The notes under the pieces are model-generated. The model saw only the letters and a list, made by a program, of their open reading frames with translations. It made no database searches and was not told the DNA's origin. A DNA stretch of 64,000 nucleotides. Origin: Nansenia antarctica. Its lineage: Eukaryota > Chordata > Actinopteri > Argentiniformes > Microstomatidae. Positions 11,748 through 23,771 of the stretch are shown in pieces (within the stretch, counting starts at the first letter, position 1; each line of letters begins with the position of its first letter). Location of the stretch: NCBI GenBank assembly GCA_963989245.1, contig OZ022339.1, positions 20,973,563 through 21,037,562 on the forward strand. Reading direction: 5' to 3'. Position numbers and translations under genes: made by a program.

Positions 11748-11803
<56 letters not shown>
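11748..11803. repeat. (GA)n microsatellite serving as polypyrimidine tract
   Basis: About 24 GA dinucleotides on the plus strand, which is CT on the cpeb3 sense strand. The tract lies 12-68 bases upstream of exon 3 and merges with the TTTCTCTTCTCTTGCAG acceptor. Confidence 0.95.
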
Positions 11804-11806
<3 letters not shown>

Positions 11807-11816
11807 CAGGGGTTAG

Positions 11817-11931
11817 AGAGATCTCACTTCCAATCAGAATCAATATCAAATCAGAGCAAGGACATCATCATCGCTCACTGCTGGACAGGGTGGATGTCTG
11901 TATGCGCACCACCATCACCACTTGACATCTA
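11817..11931. repeat. Direct duplication flanking a SINE, left copy
   Basis: About 115 bp starting AGAGATCTCACTTCCAATCAG and ending CACCACTTGACATCT match 12197-12304 with small differences. The two copies lie on either side of a SINE. They are far longer than a SINE target duplication, so a tandem duplication is more likely than target repeat formation. Confidence 0.85.
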
Positions 11932-12195
11932 AATGGTAAATGGACTGCACTTATATAGCTCCTTTATTCAAAGCACTTTTTGGCCTCTCATTCACCCATT
12001 CACACACACATTCACACACCAATGGTGGCAAGCTACCATGCAAGGCGCCGGCCCCGCTCACTGGTAGCAAATTTGGGGGTTCAGTGTCTTGCCCAAGGAC
12101 ACTTCGACATGTCGCCAGCGGGGGCTCGAACCGCCGACCTGCCGACCTTGTGATCGTTAAGACGGCGGCTCTACCTCCTGAGACACAGCCGCCCC
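11932..12195 (-). mobile_element. tRNA-derived SINE, copy 2
   Basis: Same family as copy 1. Head at the right (GGGGCGGCTGTG on the minus strand, box B TTCGAGCCCC), tail at the left (GTCCATTTACCATTT). It lies exactly between the two copies of a 110-bp direct duplication. Confidence 0.85.
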
Positions 12196-12196
12196 A

Positions 12197-12304
12197 GAGA
12201 TCTCACTTCAATCAGAATCGAGATCAAATCATAGCAACAAGGACAACATCATCTGCTCACTGCTGGACACTGAGGAGGCGCACCACCATCACCACCTGAC
12301 ATCT
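12197..12304. repeat. Direct duplication flanking a SINE, right copy
   Basis: Partner of 11817-11931. It shares the order GATCTCACTT, AATCAGAATC, CTCACTGCTGGACA and GCGCACCACCATCACCAC. Confidence 0.85.
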
Positions 12305-12329
12305 GGTGAGGGCTGGAGAGAGGAGGAAC

Positions 12330-12391
12330 ACAGGTGCACACATGCACACACACATGCACACACACATGCACACACACATGCACACACACAC
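12330..12391. repeat. (ACACACATGC)n microsatellite
   Basis: Tandem CACACACATGCA words in cpeb3 intron 2. Confidence 0.9.
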
Positions 12392-12845
12392 CTCCATTTG
12401 CTCTCTCAAGGAGCTGAGAGTTCAGCAATGGCATGTCCACAACAGCCAGGTCTTAAATCAACAGTGAGCACCTCACTCGACACACGCCTCAATGATAAGA
12501 GACCACCACCATGTCCATCCTCACACAGCACACAGACAGACACCATGAGAAACATTCTTGTTTTTGCATTTTGCCTTGGCTGTTGTCATTCTGGTTGGTT
12601 AGCCAACTTTGCTCCGGGCCAAAAGAACAGTGTCTTTCGTGTAGGAACAACACACCCTTAACTTTGTTGTAAGCAGAAAGACAGGCAAAGACATACTGCT
12701 TCTGTCATCTCGGCGAATCTCAGTTCATCATAAATTCATGACCAGACATTAGTCAACAGAAACTAAGAGAAAGAGAGAATGTGTCAGTTACATGAGCCTA
12801 GGGGGCTCCTCAGTACCCAGGTTTCTGTTAGTGTGTGCAGAAAAA

Positions 12846-12893
<48 letters not shown>

Positions 12894-13188
12894 TTTAAAT
12901 GTGACATCACTTGGCTCTAAAGTACAGGGTTTCAAGAGTAGAGCCACATCATTTCATGATTCATCAAACACTAACATCCAGAATAAAGTGATCTCTGTGA
13001 GCGTGCTGTTTGCCAACTGTGTACGACCAATCTTACAGGATTTAACAAAAACATATTTTCCTTTAGCGACGTTGATGGAATACCCTCCTGAAGTAGATCC
13101 ACATAAGCCTCGCATAGAAAAAGAAACAATCAGGCAGGCATTTTTCAGAATAAATCACGTTTAACATCTCTACTGGGGACAAATGGTC
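12392..13188. other. cpeb3 intron 2 with a (CA)n tract and a MITE end
   Basis: (CA)n lies at 12848-12890. At about 13050-13085 the words TTTTCCTTTAGCGACGTTGA and TGGAATACCC match one terminal repeat of the MITE at 41513-41656, so a single decayed end of that family is present here. Confidence 0.55.
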
Positions 13189-13448
13189 AATGGTAAATGG
13201 ACTGCACTTATATAGCGCCTTTATCCAAAGTGCTTTTACAACGGCCTCTCATTCACCCATTCACACACACATTCACACACCAATGGCGGCTAGCTACCAT
13301 GCAAGGCACTGGCCCACTCAATTCGGGGTTCAGTGTCTTGCCCAAGGACACTTGTCTTCGACATGTGGCCAGCCGGGGCTCGAACCACCGATCTGCCAAC
13401 CTTGCGATCATTAGACGGCGGCTCTACCTCCTGTGCCAAAGCCGCCCC
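13189..13448 (-). mobile_element. tRNA-derived SINE, copy 3
   Basis: Same family and orientation as copies 1 and 2. The tail GGTAAATGGACTGCACTTAT is at the left and the head (GGGGCGGC on the minus strand) at the right. Its head abuts the following minisatellite directly. Confidence 0.85.
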
Positions 13449-13706
13449 AGACAAACATGACTATGACAGGGTCAGGCCTGGGAGGCAGACAAACATGACT
13501 ATGACAGGGTCAGGCAGACAAACATGACTATGACAGGGTCAGGCCTGGGAGGCAGACAAACATGACTATGACAGGGTCAGGCCTGGGAGGCAGACAAACA
13601 TGACTATGACAGGGTCAGGCCTGGGAGGCAGACAAACATGACTATGACAGGGTCAGGCCTGGGAGGCAGACAAACATGACTATGACAGGGTCAGGCCTGG
13701 GAGGCA
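13449..13706. repeat. 38-bp minisatellite
   Basis: About seven units of AGACAAACATGACTATGACA followed by GGGTCAGGCCTGGGAGGC; the second unit is shortened. It begins right at the head end of SINE copy 3. Confidence 0.95.
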
Positions 13707-14267
13707 ACACTAATAAACAACTCCCCAAGGTCACCATCTGGAGGAGGCTACCATCCGTCACCCTGGGTTACCGACTTGTCCACCTGTACTTTGTGACATT
13801 ATAATGTCCTTCGGTGGCAGCTGGGCTGCAATCTGACCACATTGTGCAGCCCTGCCTTTGAACATATCCAACTTGCTGGAGTTGCCTGGATTTCATTTCT
13901 AACCATTCAAACTGGTCTTTAGGCAAGGTTCTCAGCGTGGAAAAAAAGCACTGTTTGATTGGGAGATCAAACCGTCATATTATATTCAAAGGGTGCCATA
14001 CGCTCATCTGACCTGCCAAAGTTCACAACGTGAGGGTGTGAGGGTAGGGCCTCTCTGAGGACTCCATATGGATTTCAGCTTATGACGTTTATAGCCATTT
14101 GGTTTATATTTCGGCTGATGATTTACAGAGCCTACTTTACCTGGTTTATACATTTTGAGGGCAGTGTTAAACGGTAATCAGGGGATCAGAGAGCCCCCAT
14201 CAAGTGGACATGAGTTGGGTAGAAGAGAGTGAGAGCACAACCGAGGGAATGACAGAGAGCCTGAGTA

Positions 14268-14472
14268 CGAGTGCAGGAGTCAGGGCTAGCCTTGGCAGCT
14301 AGCTGTCCTATGTCCACGGCCCTAGCCTGGGCAGCTAGCTGTCCTATGTCCACGGCCCTAGGGCAGGAGTCAGGGCTAGCCTTGGCAGCTAGCTGTCCTA
14401 TGTCCACGGCCCTAGTGCAGGAGTCAGGGCAAGCCTTGGCAGCTAGCTGTCCTATGTCCAACGGCCCTAGCC
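14268..14472. repeat. Minisatellite, about 55-bp units
   Basis: Four units of the type GGCAGCTAGCTGTCCTATGT, CCACGGCCCTAG, GCAGGAGTCAGGGCTAGCCTT; one unit lacks the middle segment. The open frames here are repeat artefacts. Confidence 0.95.
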
Positions 14473-17400
14473 GGGGGACACATTGTTGTCACATCAGTGC
14501 TATTGTTGCACATTCGGCTGAGCATTCAAAAGTGTTATTCCCCCACTCTGGATCCGGCACTGCCGTGCAGATAAAAATCTGCCCACTTGGTACAAACGGT
14601 AAACACTTAAAACGCTGAGCTTTTCATTTCCCTCCCCTCCCAACACACGCTCTCTCCTGAACACAGCAAGGGGGATTATTCAGTGGCAACACAAATCCTG
14701 AGGAGATGGACATACCATAATACTGCATCTCTTCAACTAGACCACTGTTAGGCCTGCTGTTTTTACTGTGGCATTAGCACACCAGAGACACAGCATGTGC
14801 TATACAGACAGTGCAGTCATGCCTGCTCCTTCTCTTCAACTCATCCCTGCAATTGACCCGTAACAAGAATACGAAAAAATTACGAATATTGTAAACTGAC
14901 CAAACATTAAAGATATGGTTTGCTATGGGAGACCTTTCCAGCTAAAGGACCATATACAGTTGTGAAGCAGACTGGTTTGTTCAGTGAACAGGTGTGGTGT
15001 CACCTCATTCATTGAGCATAGCTATTGTGATGCTCATTCCTGGGTTCAATAAATAAAAACATCTAGGCTATGGCACTGGGGTTCCTAAATCTATGATTTC
15101 ATCTGTGTGTTGCCTAGCAAAATGATGAATGTGTTGAAATTGCTAACCCTAACTACCACGCAGAGCAACCATGGTTAAAAATAATGACCATAATGGGAAC
15201 CAGGCAAGGTAGCACAAACAAGTTTTCCTAACACGGGGGGGAAAAAAAGCCAATTATGCTGGGTTTAGCCAACCCCAAAACCCATATCAATATGGCCCAC
15301 GTTGAAACTCATTTGCATCAACATCAGAATTAATTTGACTAGAAAACTTGCTAGTCAACTTGTTAAACCGCAAACATCCAATCTAATTATGAGAAGGAAT
15401 CACAAAGTCAAAAACAAATTGACTTTACTGACTCTCCTTCTGAACGAAGGTGTCCTTTGAGATGCTCATGTGACTTCTGCTTTTTTAGACTTAACATGGA
15501 CATGTTAAGTTGAATTCTTCACATTTCTGACCTTTTATAAGCCGCCAACAACAGTCTGGTATGAGCTCATGCCAGCAGCTCACCTCGGCCTCCAACCTAC
15601 CCTATAGTTGTGTGTGGCTGTGAGAACACTCTTAAGATACAAGGCTTAGAAATAACAGGTACAGTAGTCTAGCCTCCAGCTGGCAAGTTGTTCATCAAAC
15701 AGCTGTGGTGATACTCTGAAGTGACCCTGACCACTCCTCTTTGCTCAATTCAGCAAACAGGGCACTCTGTGCAGGGTGACATCTGGCCCCAAGACCTTGT
15801 GTCCTAGTGATAACTGATAACCACCACCACCACCACCACGGCGGCCTCGCTGAAGAGAGTAAAAAGAGGTCAACAAAATGAAACTCAACCGAGATATTGC
15901 TAAATAAATAGCAGCAAAGGGAGGAAGGGTAGGGTAAGAGAGACACTGACACAGACCATGGTTATCTATGCTGTATACTTCAAGCAGGTTGGAATTTCAC
16001 CCTCCTCCTCAGGCTGGGTTTCATTGGCACATGTTGTCCCCTCTGTAACAGTTTAGCATTTTGGCTACCACTGTGTTCTCCTGGGCTGTTCTCCTGTGCT
16101 CTCTCTCTCTCTCTCTCTCTCGATTGGGCGACCAAATACTAGCCTACTCTTAGTGAGTGGGAGAGTGAACTCACCCGTGTCTAAGGTTTGAGACTCCTGA
16201 ACAGTACACCGGTCTGGTACTTTTGTTTATCAACAAGGGGTAAAGGAATAAGCAATCATGAGAAATGTCATATCTGTGATGTTACTTTGCAATATCTCCT
16301 TTTCGTAAAAAATAAATAAATAAATAGAAGACAAAACTATGTTTCAGATGTCTGCTGTTTGCTGTTCAGGATGGTGGAGACAGACAGAAGTACTATAGTA
16401 TCTGGGCAAACATGTGCTGCATTTAAGTGAAATGAAGTCAACATTGTTAGCTATGACAGCAATGCTGCATTGCTTGTAGGTTTTCATTATCACCTGAGTG
16501 ATAACGTCAGCCCCACTCACAACCCATCAGTCACAAGCAGTAACACGTGATCGGGGCTAGGGGAACAACACTGTATAGAGATAGCCCTACACAGTACCCT
16601 ACCATGGATAATCTCATGATAGCCTACACAATTAATCAATGTTAGTAATCAAATTGGCTCATTCTTGTTACATTTGGACAATTCTGACAACGGGTCCAAA
16701 CTGTTTAGCTTTGACTGTCCTCTAGTCTTGACAATATGCGGTTGATATTCTCATGATCATTACGAAGCATTGTGATCACGTGACCACACAAAACGGTGAA
16801 CTGAAGATCGATTTAAGACCCGCCCACTACACCAAAACCAACCAATCACATCGGAGCAGTGTGCCCTTTAACCATGCCCAGAGTGAGCTGGCAAAACGGG
16901 GAGAACATTAACTGTTTCATGCAATGACTTCGCCCATTCTAGTACCAATGGAATTATTCGGCATTGATTAACAGTCTTATTGATCACGATTCACTTCAAA
17001 TGTCTGATTGCTGGCCATCCGATACAACAGACGCTGTTCACTGCATAAGAACAGCTTCATGCGAATAACCGTAATTATTGGTTATTATAATATTCCTTAA
17101 AATGACAGTCCCCTTCCTACTGACGTGACAAGGCTCTGAAGTCATATCTGGGTGAAATTCGGAAATGTAAAGCGTTATTAGTCTTATATAGCATATACAA
17201 TAAAGCGAGTCGGTTTGACAAATATCAGCTGACGAAACATTGCGCATCCAATATGCTCGACGGAGGGACGATTGTTATCGTGACATGATTTCAACATTAT
17301 TGCAGTCCCATGCTACTGTCACCAGTCAATCATACCAATATTGTTTTCCCCAATTTCTCTTTCATTGACATGGTCATGAAACAAATCAATGGGGCTACAT

Positions 17401-17489
17401 CAGCGGTCTCTCTTGCTAGGGCTATTCACAGGCTATGTCCTAATGATCAATAAAAAACACCGATTATGGGGATGGATAATAATAAATAC
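14473..17489. other. cpeb3 intron 2, largely unique sequence
   Basis: Three kilobases with little repeat content apart from a (CT)n tract near 16098-16122 and a short AATA repeat near 16308. No exon is recognised. The stretch ends at the exon 2 donor (GT at 17489-17488 on the minus strand). Confidence 0.5.
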
Positions 17490-18362
17490 CTGAAAAGGCA
17501 GCATGTTGTTGCCGTTGTCCGTCCTAAAGGCGTTGTCCTCCATCCAGGACTTGGGGGTGAGCAGGGGACCGGCTCTCGGGAACTTCGGGGGCGCGATGAC
17601 GTTGCCAGAATAGGGCTTCTTCATGGGGGAGATGGGGTGCATGGGAGACATGGGCACCCCGACGCCGACACCCACAGCTCTCCGCGGGTCCCTGCCGGCC
17701 TGGGGACCACCGCTCCACGGGTTGGAGGCTGTGCTCCACGCGGCGTTCTGGTGGTTATTCCATGCCGACGATGAAGACGACGGCGCCTTGCTGTTCATGA
17801 CGGCCTGGTGACTGTACGCGTTCCTCTGGGGGGGGAAAGGACCTGGGTTAGGACTGCCAGCCTGGGACCTCCGCTGCTGTGGCTGGGCTGGCTGATGCTG
17901 CTGAGACTGGGGGGCCAAGCCGGCGATCTGAGGGGAGAAGTTGCCTCCGAACACCGGGTTGACGTGGTGGTGGTGGTGGGGGAAATTCTGAAAAAGCATC
18001 TGTGTTCCGTTCACCGAGGGTATTCCTGGGAAAAAACTGTCATCCACGGTGTTCGGGGTTCCTCCAGTGGACCAAGTGCTTCCGAACGAGGGGGACAGGG
18101 TGCCACCGGTTTCCTGCGGCTGGTGAAAACCCAAACTCACACCGGGGAGGGTCGGCGACTCCATCGGCACTACTTTCTCTGGATTGTTCAGCGGCGCTAA
18201 AGCGGCTTGGCTGGTCCCAGACGACGGACTGTCCTCCGGTGTGGGGGGCTCCGACGAGGGGGTCGGGGTGGAGGAGGAGGGAGGGTCTACGTCGGTTATA
18301 TCTGGCTGCTGCTGCTGGTGAGGCTGGGCTTGGTTTTTGTCCATCAGTAAATCATCCTGCAT
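17490..18362 (-). CDS. cpeb3: cpeb3 first coding exon: N-terminal disordered region
   Basis: It encodes residues 1-291 of CPEB3, a neuronal mRNA-binding translational regulator. The start MQDDLLMDK is the CPEB3-specific start as I know it. Other family blocks are SPSFGSTWSTGG (about 90-101), LFQNFPHHHHHVNPVFGG (about 123-140), GRDPRRAVGVGVGVP (about 223-237), ISPMKKPYSGNVIAPPKFPR (244-263) and KSWMEDNAFRTDNGNN (271-286). Like mammalian CPEB3 the N-terminus is Gln/Pro/Ser-rich, but the Gln tracts are short. The ATG is at 18362; a CAG acceptor at 18377-18375 leaves 12 nt of 5' UTR in the exon. The donor is CAG|GTATTT, phase 0. No RNA-binding domain is encoded here. Confidence 0.96.
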
Positions 18363-18374
18363 GGTTTAGCTCAG
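18363..18374 (-). other. cpeb3: cpeb3 5' UTR segment of exon 2
   Basis: Twelve transcribed bases between the acceptor (TTTCTCCCCCGTTTCAG on the minus strand) and the ATG. The acceptor means at least one non-coding upstream exon exists. Confidence 0.75.
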
Positions 18375-19103
18375 CTGAAACGGGGGAGAAACAGAGACGA
18401 GTTATTATTGAGGAGCCTATATCATCCAGAAGCCGGGGTTGTTATCTAAGCCTGAGAAGGATGTTCTCACTGTCGCTGCGACCAGCCAATTGGAAGGCGA
18501 ATTCGTGATCACCTGCATTTAGCAACGACACAATCGATGTCTACCGATTATGACACAATAAACTACGTTCATTAGAAACATTAAATAGTTGCACTCTTTA
18601 AAAACACCAGCGCTCAGTCCCCTCACATGCATAGGAGGACACCGATATCATCAATATTCGCCACGTCTCGTTTCCCTTCACACAGGAACTCCGAGCTGCG
18701 ATGTGAAACTGATTCTGGTTCCTGTTTTTTTCCCCAGGACCGCCCTTAAAGTAATTTGCATACGTCAATAAATACAGCTGTGTCATTCCACCGTGTTAAA
18801 GAGACAGGCCACCCTGAACCACCGCACCCCCACACACTCAGCACATGGATAGGCCTGTGGCTACATTATGGAAAGTTCCTACCGAATAAGCCTTTCACTT
18901 GATACTTTGTGGAAATGTAGACATTAATACAACATATTCATTCATTCATTCATTCATTCACCCAGGCATGGCCCAACATTGACCATGATCCACATTAGGA
19001 CATCCATAACATTGACCACGATCCACATTTTGTGATTGACCAAAGACAACATCGCTCCATCCTCATAGCATGGATGTCATAATTGCAAGAGTGAGAAAAT
19101 AGT
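18375..19103. other. cpeb3 intron 1, nothing recognised
   Basis: Largely unique sequence with a short (CATT)n tract near 18936-18960. No exon or element is recognised. Confidence 0.45.
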
Positions 19104-20080
19104 CATCACAACCAAGACAAGGCAAGGCAAGTTTATTTGTATAGCACATTTCATACAACAGGGGCAATTCAAAGTGCTTTACATGCATTATTTAAAAATA
19201 CAGCGAGAGGAGCATAAGAAAATAAAAATTACAATGAATAAAAGCAAATATAAGAAGTAAATAGATAAAACATTTAAAAAGACAATAGTTCATGGAAAAA
19301 AGACATTGATGGAAGTGTTTGTGTTTAATCATAACTAGTGCAAAACATGAAGGTTTTTAGCTTAGATTTAAATATTTTAAGGGTTTGGGCCTGTTTGATT
19401 TCTTCAGGGAGTTTGTTCCAGGAGCATGCAGCAGCGTGACTGAAAGCTGCTGCACTGTCTTTTGTTTTCACTCTTGGAATTATTAGCTGATTTGTCTCAG
19501 CTGACCTTAGGGACCTTGCGGGAATATAGGGTGGGAGGAGATCTGATATGTATTTTGGTCCAAGACCATTTTGTGATTTGTATGTAATTAGGAGGATTTT
19601 GAATTCAATTATCTGAGAGACTGGTAGCCAGTGCAGGGATCTCAGGATTGGTGTAATGTGTTCAAATGTATTTGTTTTTGTTAGGACACTAGCAGCGGCG
19701 TTTTGGATGAGCTGCAATTTACGAACAGCTCCTTTAGATAGGCCTGTTAGTAGACCATTACAATAATCAAGTCTACTCGAAACAAATGCATGGATTTTCA
19801 AGGTCTTGCTTGGACATGAAACCTCTCATTCTTGTTATGTTTTTCAGGTGATAGTAGGCTGATTTAGTTAGAGTTTATGTGGCTGTTGAAGTTTAGATCG
19901 GAGTCTAGAATTACACCAAGATTTCTGACCTGTTTTTTAGTGTGGAGAGAGAGAATCAAGTTTTGCACTGACTTTCGATCTTTTGTCAGGTGCACCGAAT
20001 ACAATTATCTCTGTTTTGTCCTTGTTTAGTTGGAGGAAGTTTTGTGTCATCCAGGTGTGTAACCATTGGGAAGCTTTTAG
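19104..20080 (-). pseudogene. 5'-truncated LINE, reverse transcriptase C-terminal part
   Basis: An open stretch at 19801-19325 reads HAFVSSRLDYCNGLL, then LQLIQNAAASVLTK, then LRSLHWLPVS, then FSHAAACSWNKLPEEI. This is the characteristic C-terminal region of fish non-LTR retrotransposon polymerases of the jockey/CR1/L2 group. Upstream (19860-20080) the frame continues only with stops and shifts, with recognisable QLNKDKTEI. The 3' end on the minus strand is GCTATACAAATAAACTTGCC with a short CCTTG tandem tail. Polymerase catalytic motifs are missing, so this copy is dead. Confidence 0.85.
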
Positions 20081-21827
20081 AAAGCTTCAATATTACACGC
20101 TGGACCTTCAAAACAAGTTAATCAAATGAAACATTGTGTCATTCCCGGTGCACAAAATGCCCAAAACTATTAAAGGAGCTGTCATAGGTTGCAATGTCAT
20201 TGGTCTTTTTCTAGCAATACAACATTTTATATTCTGGCTGCATTATCAGATTTATTGGCTAAATTGTTTTAAATTAGAATGCTACATGAAGGATAATTGA
20301 ATAGTTTCCATATTGCCTAGCCAATCAAGTTATGGACATTATTAGAAACAATAATGAGACACTAAACTACAGGCTACTCGATCTGTGTTGAGTGTCAATG
20401 TCCTTTATCAGCACCAACCACAAACCAGTAGTTCCGCAGGGGGGTATTTTACGTACGTTGATAACTAAATGAGTGATTAATTTAAAAAGCCTGGTTAGAG
20501 TGCAGTGATTTAAGACTCAAGTCAGTGCAATAACACAATTCAGCCTTGTCTCGTCAACTCTGAAAAAGGGAAATACTCTCGCAATTAACGGGGCGAGGGA
20601 AATGGCTTGTCAAAACATTTCTGACAGATTAAATGCGTACGTTATACTAGCCCCTATTGTTTTATTTTCCTTCTGACTGCTAGCCGACTGCTTTAATCTC
20701 TGCGCCAGACACACCGCTCTGTTGTTAATGATGCAAGCTGATACACATACCCATCTATCTAACTATCTATTGGCTTTTGAAGACAGTGAATGTGGTAATT
20801 TTCTTAATGTGTTTATTTTCATTAATACATTCTTTGGAATTTAGGTAAAACATCAATTCATACTTTGCCATTTGTCACAAATCAAGTTGTCACATTAGGT
20901 CGGACCTAATGTTTCCAAAAAGACACTTAACGGAACTGTTTTTCAGGATTTTGTTTCCGCTTGTTAGACATTTTTTGACACACATTTAATCTCGACAGAT
21001 TGGTAGGTAGGTACCAGGTTAGTTCTGAGGCATAACATTGCTATGCTACAGCGATTTCTTTAAGCCACATTCAGGGAACGGAACTTGCACTGAAATTATT
21101 GCGATTTATCAAAATAAGCCTGCATTTTCCTTTAGCAGAGTTCATGGAATACCCCCCCCCCCCCCCCCCAAGTGTCTCTTGAATGCGATAGAAGCACTTG
21201 AACACGCTCGAGTTGTATTTACCAACGTCACTAACTGGGAGGCGCCAAGTTTCCGAAGACCACTCGAACGCACCATTGGAGCGTGCGCGCAGCACAGCCC
21301 TGTTCCGAGTTCCGACAGGATTGTCTTGTCACCAAAAATCGATTAAGCCAATTAGAATAGGCCTACATCAAACGGGGGCCTGTTCAGACAGACGTGAAAA
21401 ACGAACTACTCATTGGCTTGTTTTTAATCGTCATAAACTCAACTAATGTCTACGTTTGACGTCAGGAGAACACAGACATAGGCTACGAATGAACCGATGT
21501 CATGGTATGAGCCCCATAGAATAAGCTCCATCCGTTTCTGACAGATACGAAAATCCGATCTGAACGCGTTTCTGACATGAACTTGTTCAGATAAACGTAT
21601 GTATGCGCAAACCCAATCGACGGATACGACATTCGTAATGCGCCCCTCGGCCGAGCACTATAGGAAAACAGTTGCTTCATCCTTTTCTGACAGACAGACA
21701 GTGTCTGAACGCGCCCTAATGAACCAAACGCTACATAGACATGGCCCACACACTGCTGCTTGGCCATTTCAATGATGAACCCCAACTTCTAGGGGAAGAA
21801 CTGTGTATGCATAGTCTAGTCGTGACG
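20081..21827. other. cpeb3 intron 1, mostly unrecognised
   Basis: A decayed end of the 41513 MITE family (TTTTCCTTTAGCAGAG, then GGAATACCCC) lies near 21124-21155 and runs into a C homopolymer of about 18. Otherwise nothing is recognised. Confidence 0.45.
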
Positions 21828-22063
21828 TTAGAATTATAAAGTTCTATCTCCATTTTTGTCAAAATTGAGTTTTTTTACATAATCTGATCCATTAGGTGTT
21901 TATTAATGCCTGTGTGGTGTTGTTTTTAAAAATGTTGACATTTTTGACTTAGTAATTCATAAAATACAAATGTTCCATCTCACAAAGCATAATGGAATGT
22001 AAAAAACTTTGACGCTCAATATCTCTGAACTACCCTAAACGGAGATAGAACCTTATAATTCTA
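21828..22063. mobile_element. MITE with 25-bp terminal inverted repeats
   Basis: The left end TTAGAATTATAAAGTTCTAT is the near-perfect reverse complement of the right end ATAGAACCTTATAATTCTAA. The 235-bp inside is A/T-rich and non-coding. The target duplication is not clear. Confidence 0.7.
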
Positions 22064-22579
22064 AGCTCACCTAGTGTGGGCTATAATAAAGCCGCATTGA
22101 ATGGCATTTAGTTATAGCAACCCTATACACGTGCTGTTTGGGTCAAATTCGATTGCTCAAGTGCATGATTAAGGTTTGCTGTATCAGTGTGAGGTACTCC
22201 AGAACATATATTATATATATTATAATATATAATATTATATTATACATATTATCTCTACTACAGAAGGTTTATCATAGCCAACTGCACCGCGTTTCCAGCC
22301 ACAATCTTCTCTTCGATGCAAACATGCCTATTCAAGGTCATTACAGTATAGGGGGAAGCTTATCAGTCTAAACCCCCCAAAAAAACAATACGCCTACACA
22401 AATTAGGGCTGTGGTATTTCCCCAGTGTTACAAGATATTCCATACATTCATAAAGAGTGTTTAGATACATTCGTGACCCCTTAATACACAACAGAACCCC
22501 CCCCCCCCCCCCTAAACAAATAGGACAACAGCATTGCACACCGTGTCTGTCTTCGGTGTAAACATGAAACAGAACTTAC
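22064..22579. other. cpeb3 intron 1 with a palindromic AT tract
   Basis: An AT-only palindromic stretch lies near 22207-22247 and a C-run near 22498-22512. The stretch ends at the candidate exon 1 donor. Confidence 0.4.
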
Positions 22580-22800
22580 CTTTTCGTTCACCTTTTGGGA
22601 CTGTGTAAAAAAAAAAAGGCTATTTCTTGTTGGCCTCCCTCTGGATTTAGATCAGACAAATGAGCTGCCCTGGCCGATGTGGTCAGCAGTTGCTTCAACA
22701 GCTGATTGACTGCAGCGCATGGATGAGACAGGGGAGGTAGGGGAGTTGTAGTTTTTCTGTGTAGGCTAACTCGTCCAGAACGCAAAGTTTGCAGTATCAG
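22580..22800 (-). other. cpeb3: Candidate non-coding exon 1 of cpeb3
   Basis: On the minus strand AAAAG|GTAAGTTC at 22580/22579 is a perfect consensus donor, 4.2 kb upstream of the ATG-bearing exon and 1.2 kb from the marchf5 start codon on the other strand. The transcription start cannot be seen; 22800 is only a placeholder. The segment contains a 72-codon open frame that could be an upstream ORF, without family support. The call rests on position and one splice site. Confidence 0.4.
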
Positions 22801-23294
22801 AGCCAATGTATCTGTTCTGTTATTTATTTTATTTTTTTGCGTTTTTCATAGAAATCAAGTATGGAACAACGAGGGTAATCTACTCATAGCCACATGTCAT
22901 AAGGCTGGGCTTATTTTCTGCAACATCACATGCTGTGCTAGGCAATTGATTGGAACAATTAACACATAGCATCTAATGTTATCAGGGGGGGAAATGTACA
23001 ATAATTTACTCTAATGACAGCAGAATTTACTCTATGACAGCACAGTCATTGACTCTATGACGGAATTAACTTATGCATGCGGGCTACATTTGAAAGACAG
23101 CTAAATATGTAGGAGCCTACCGTAATACGAAGTATTTTGTAGCCATATATATGGATTTTCATGTTCGTCTTCACCAAGATGACTTGGTGCCCGTAGATCC
23201 GGCGTCGGCACGGGTTAGAACCATATACTTATTATTACATTTAGAACATAAACTGTATTATGTTTTGGCCACATGAAGGAGAGCACATTCGCTC

Positions 23295-23320
23295 GAACTA
23301 CATATCCCAAGTGTCTTGCG
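23295..23320 (+). promoter_or_regulatory. ZNF143/SBS-like promoter motif
   Basis: GAACTACATATCCCAAGTG, followed by TCTTGCG, resembles the ZNF143 (Staf) binding element ACTACAATTCCCAG...GCG that is common in divergent vertebrate promoters. The match is imperfect. Confidence 0.45.
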
Positions 23321-23361
23321 ACATGTGTGATCTCTGCTTCTGACACGCTTGTTATTGTTGA

Positions 23362-23369
23362 TGACGTCA
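23362..23369. promoter_or_regulatory. cAMP response element TGACGTCA
   Basis: A perfect 8-bp palindromic CREB/ATF site lies about 400 bp upstream of the marchf5 ATG, in the part of the promoter interval that is free of repeats. Confidence 0.6.
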
Positions 23370-23771
23370 CTGCGGCCCGTCGCGTTACCTCGCAGAGACA
23401 GGCTAGTCAACAGAGTCAAGTGGTCACACCGGTGCGATTCTTTTCATGACAAATTAAAGCATTAACCGATGTGAACTCAATTCATACCGCATGTCACGTA
23501 TCATACGAGAATTAAACTAACAATGATCATGATTGCAAAGGAATTATTTATTATTTTCGACGTTCACCTAAGCTAAAACGTTAGCGATAATAGATTTCGG
23601 TGAGCCACAACTGATTTGATTAGCCAGTAGCAAGCCAACGCTAAGTCAACCTAGCTCAGACAGTCCGTGTCACAACAGGCCTGACAGGCAGCGCCCTAGT
23701 TAGCAACACTCCCATCATCGAGTGTAACTTGACTGTTGTGTATTGGGGTGTTTTTCAACTTCTTTGCGATT

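Larger units (their letters stand above)
22801..23771. promoter_or_regulatory. Probable divergent promoter region, cpeb3/marchf5
   Basis: About 1 kb between the candidate cpeb3 exon 1 and the marchf5 ATG. It is free of recognisable transposons, and its part near marchf5 (about 23280-23770) is richer in CpG than its surroundings. It contains a ZNF143-like box and a perfect cAMP-response element. The 5' UTR of marchf5 must lie in its right part. No TATA box is evident at a suitable place. Confidence 0.55.

Noticed and set aside
11736..17489. A self-cleaving HDV-like ribozyme in the cpeb3 intron
   Set aside because: The CPEB3 ribozyme is known from mammals. I saw no stretch with the expected paired regions in these fish introns, but I could not run a covariance-model search, so this is only a failure to see it.
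17466..18508. Plus-strand open frames of 102, 130 and 168 codons over the cpeb3 exon
   Set aside because: They are shadows of the G/C-rich coding exon on the minus strand.
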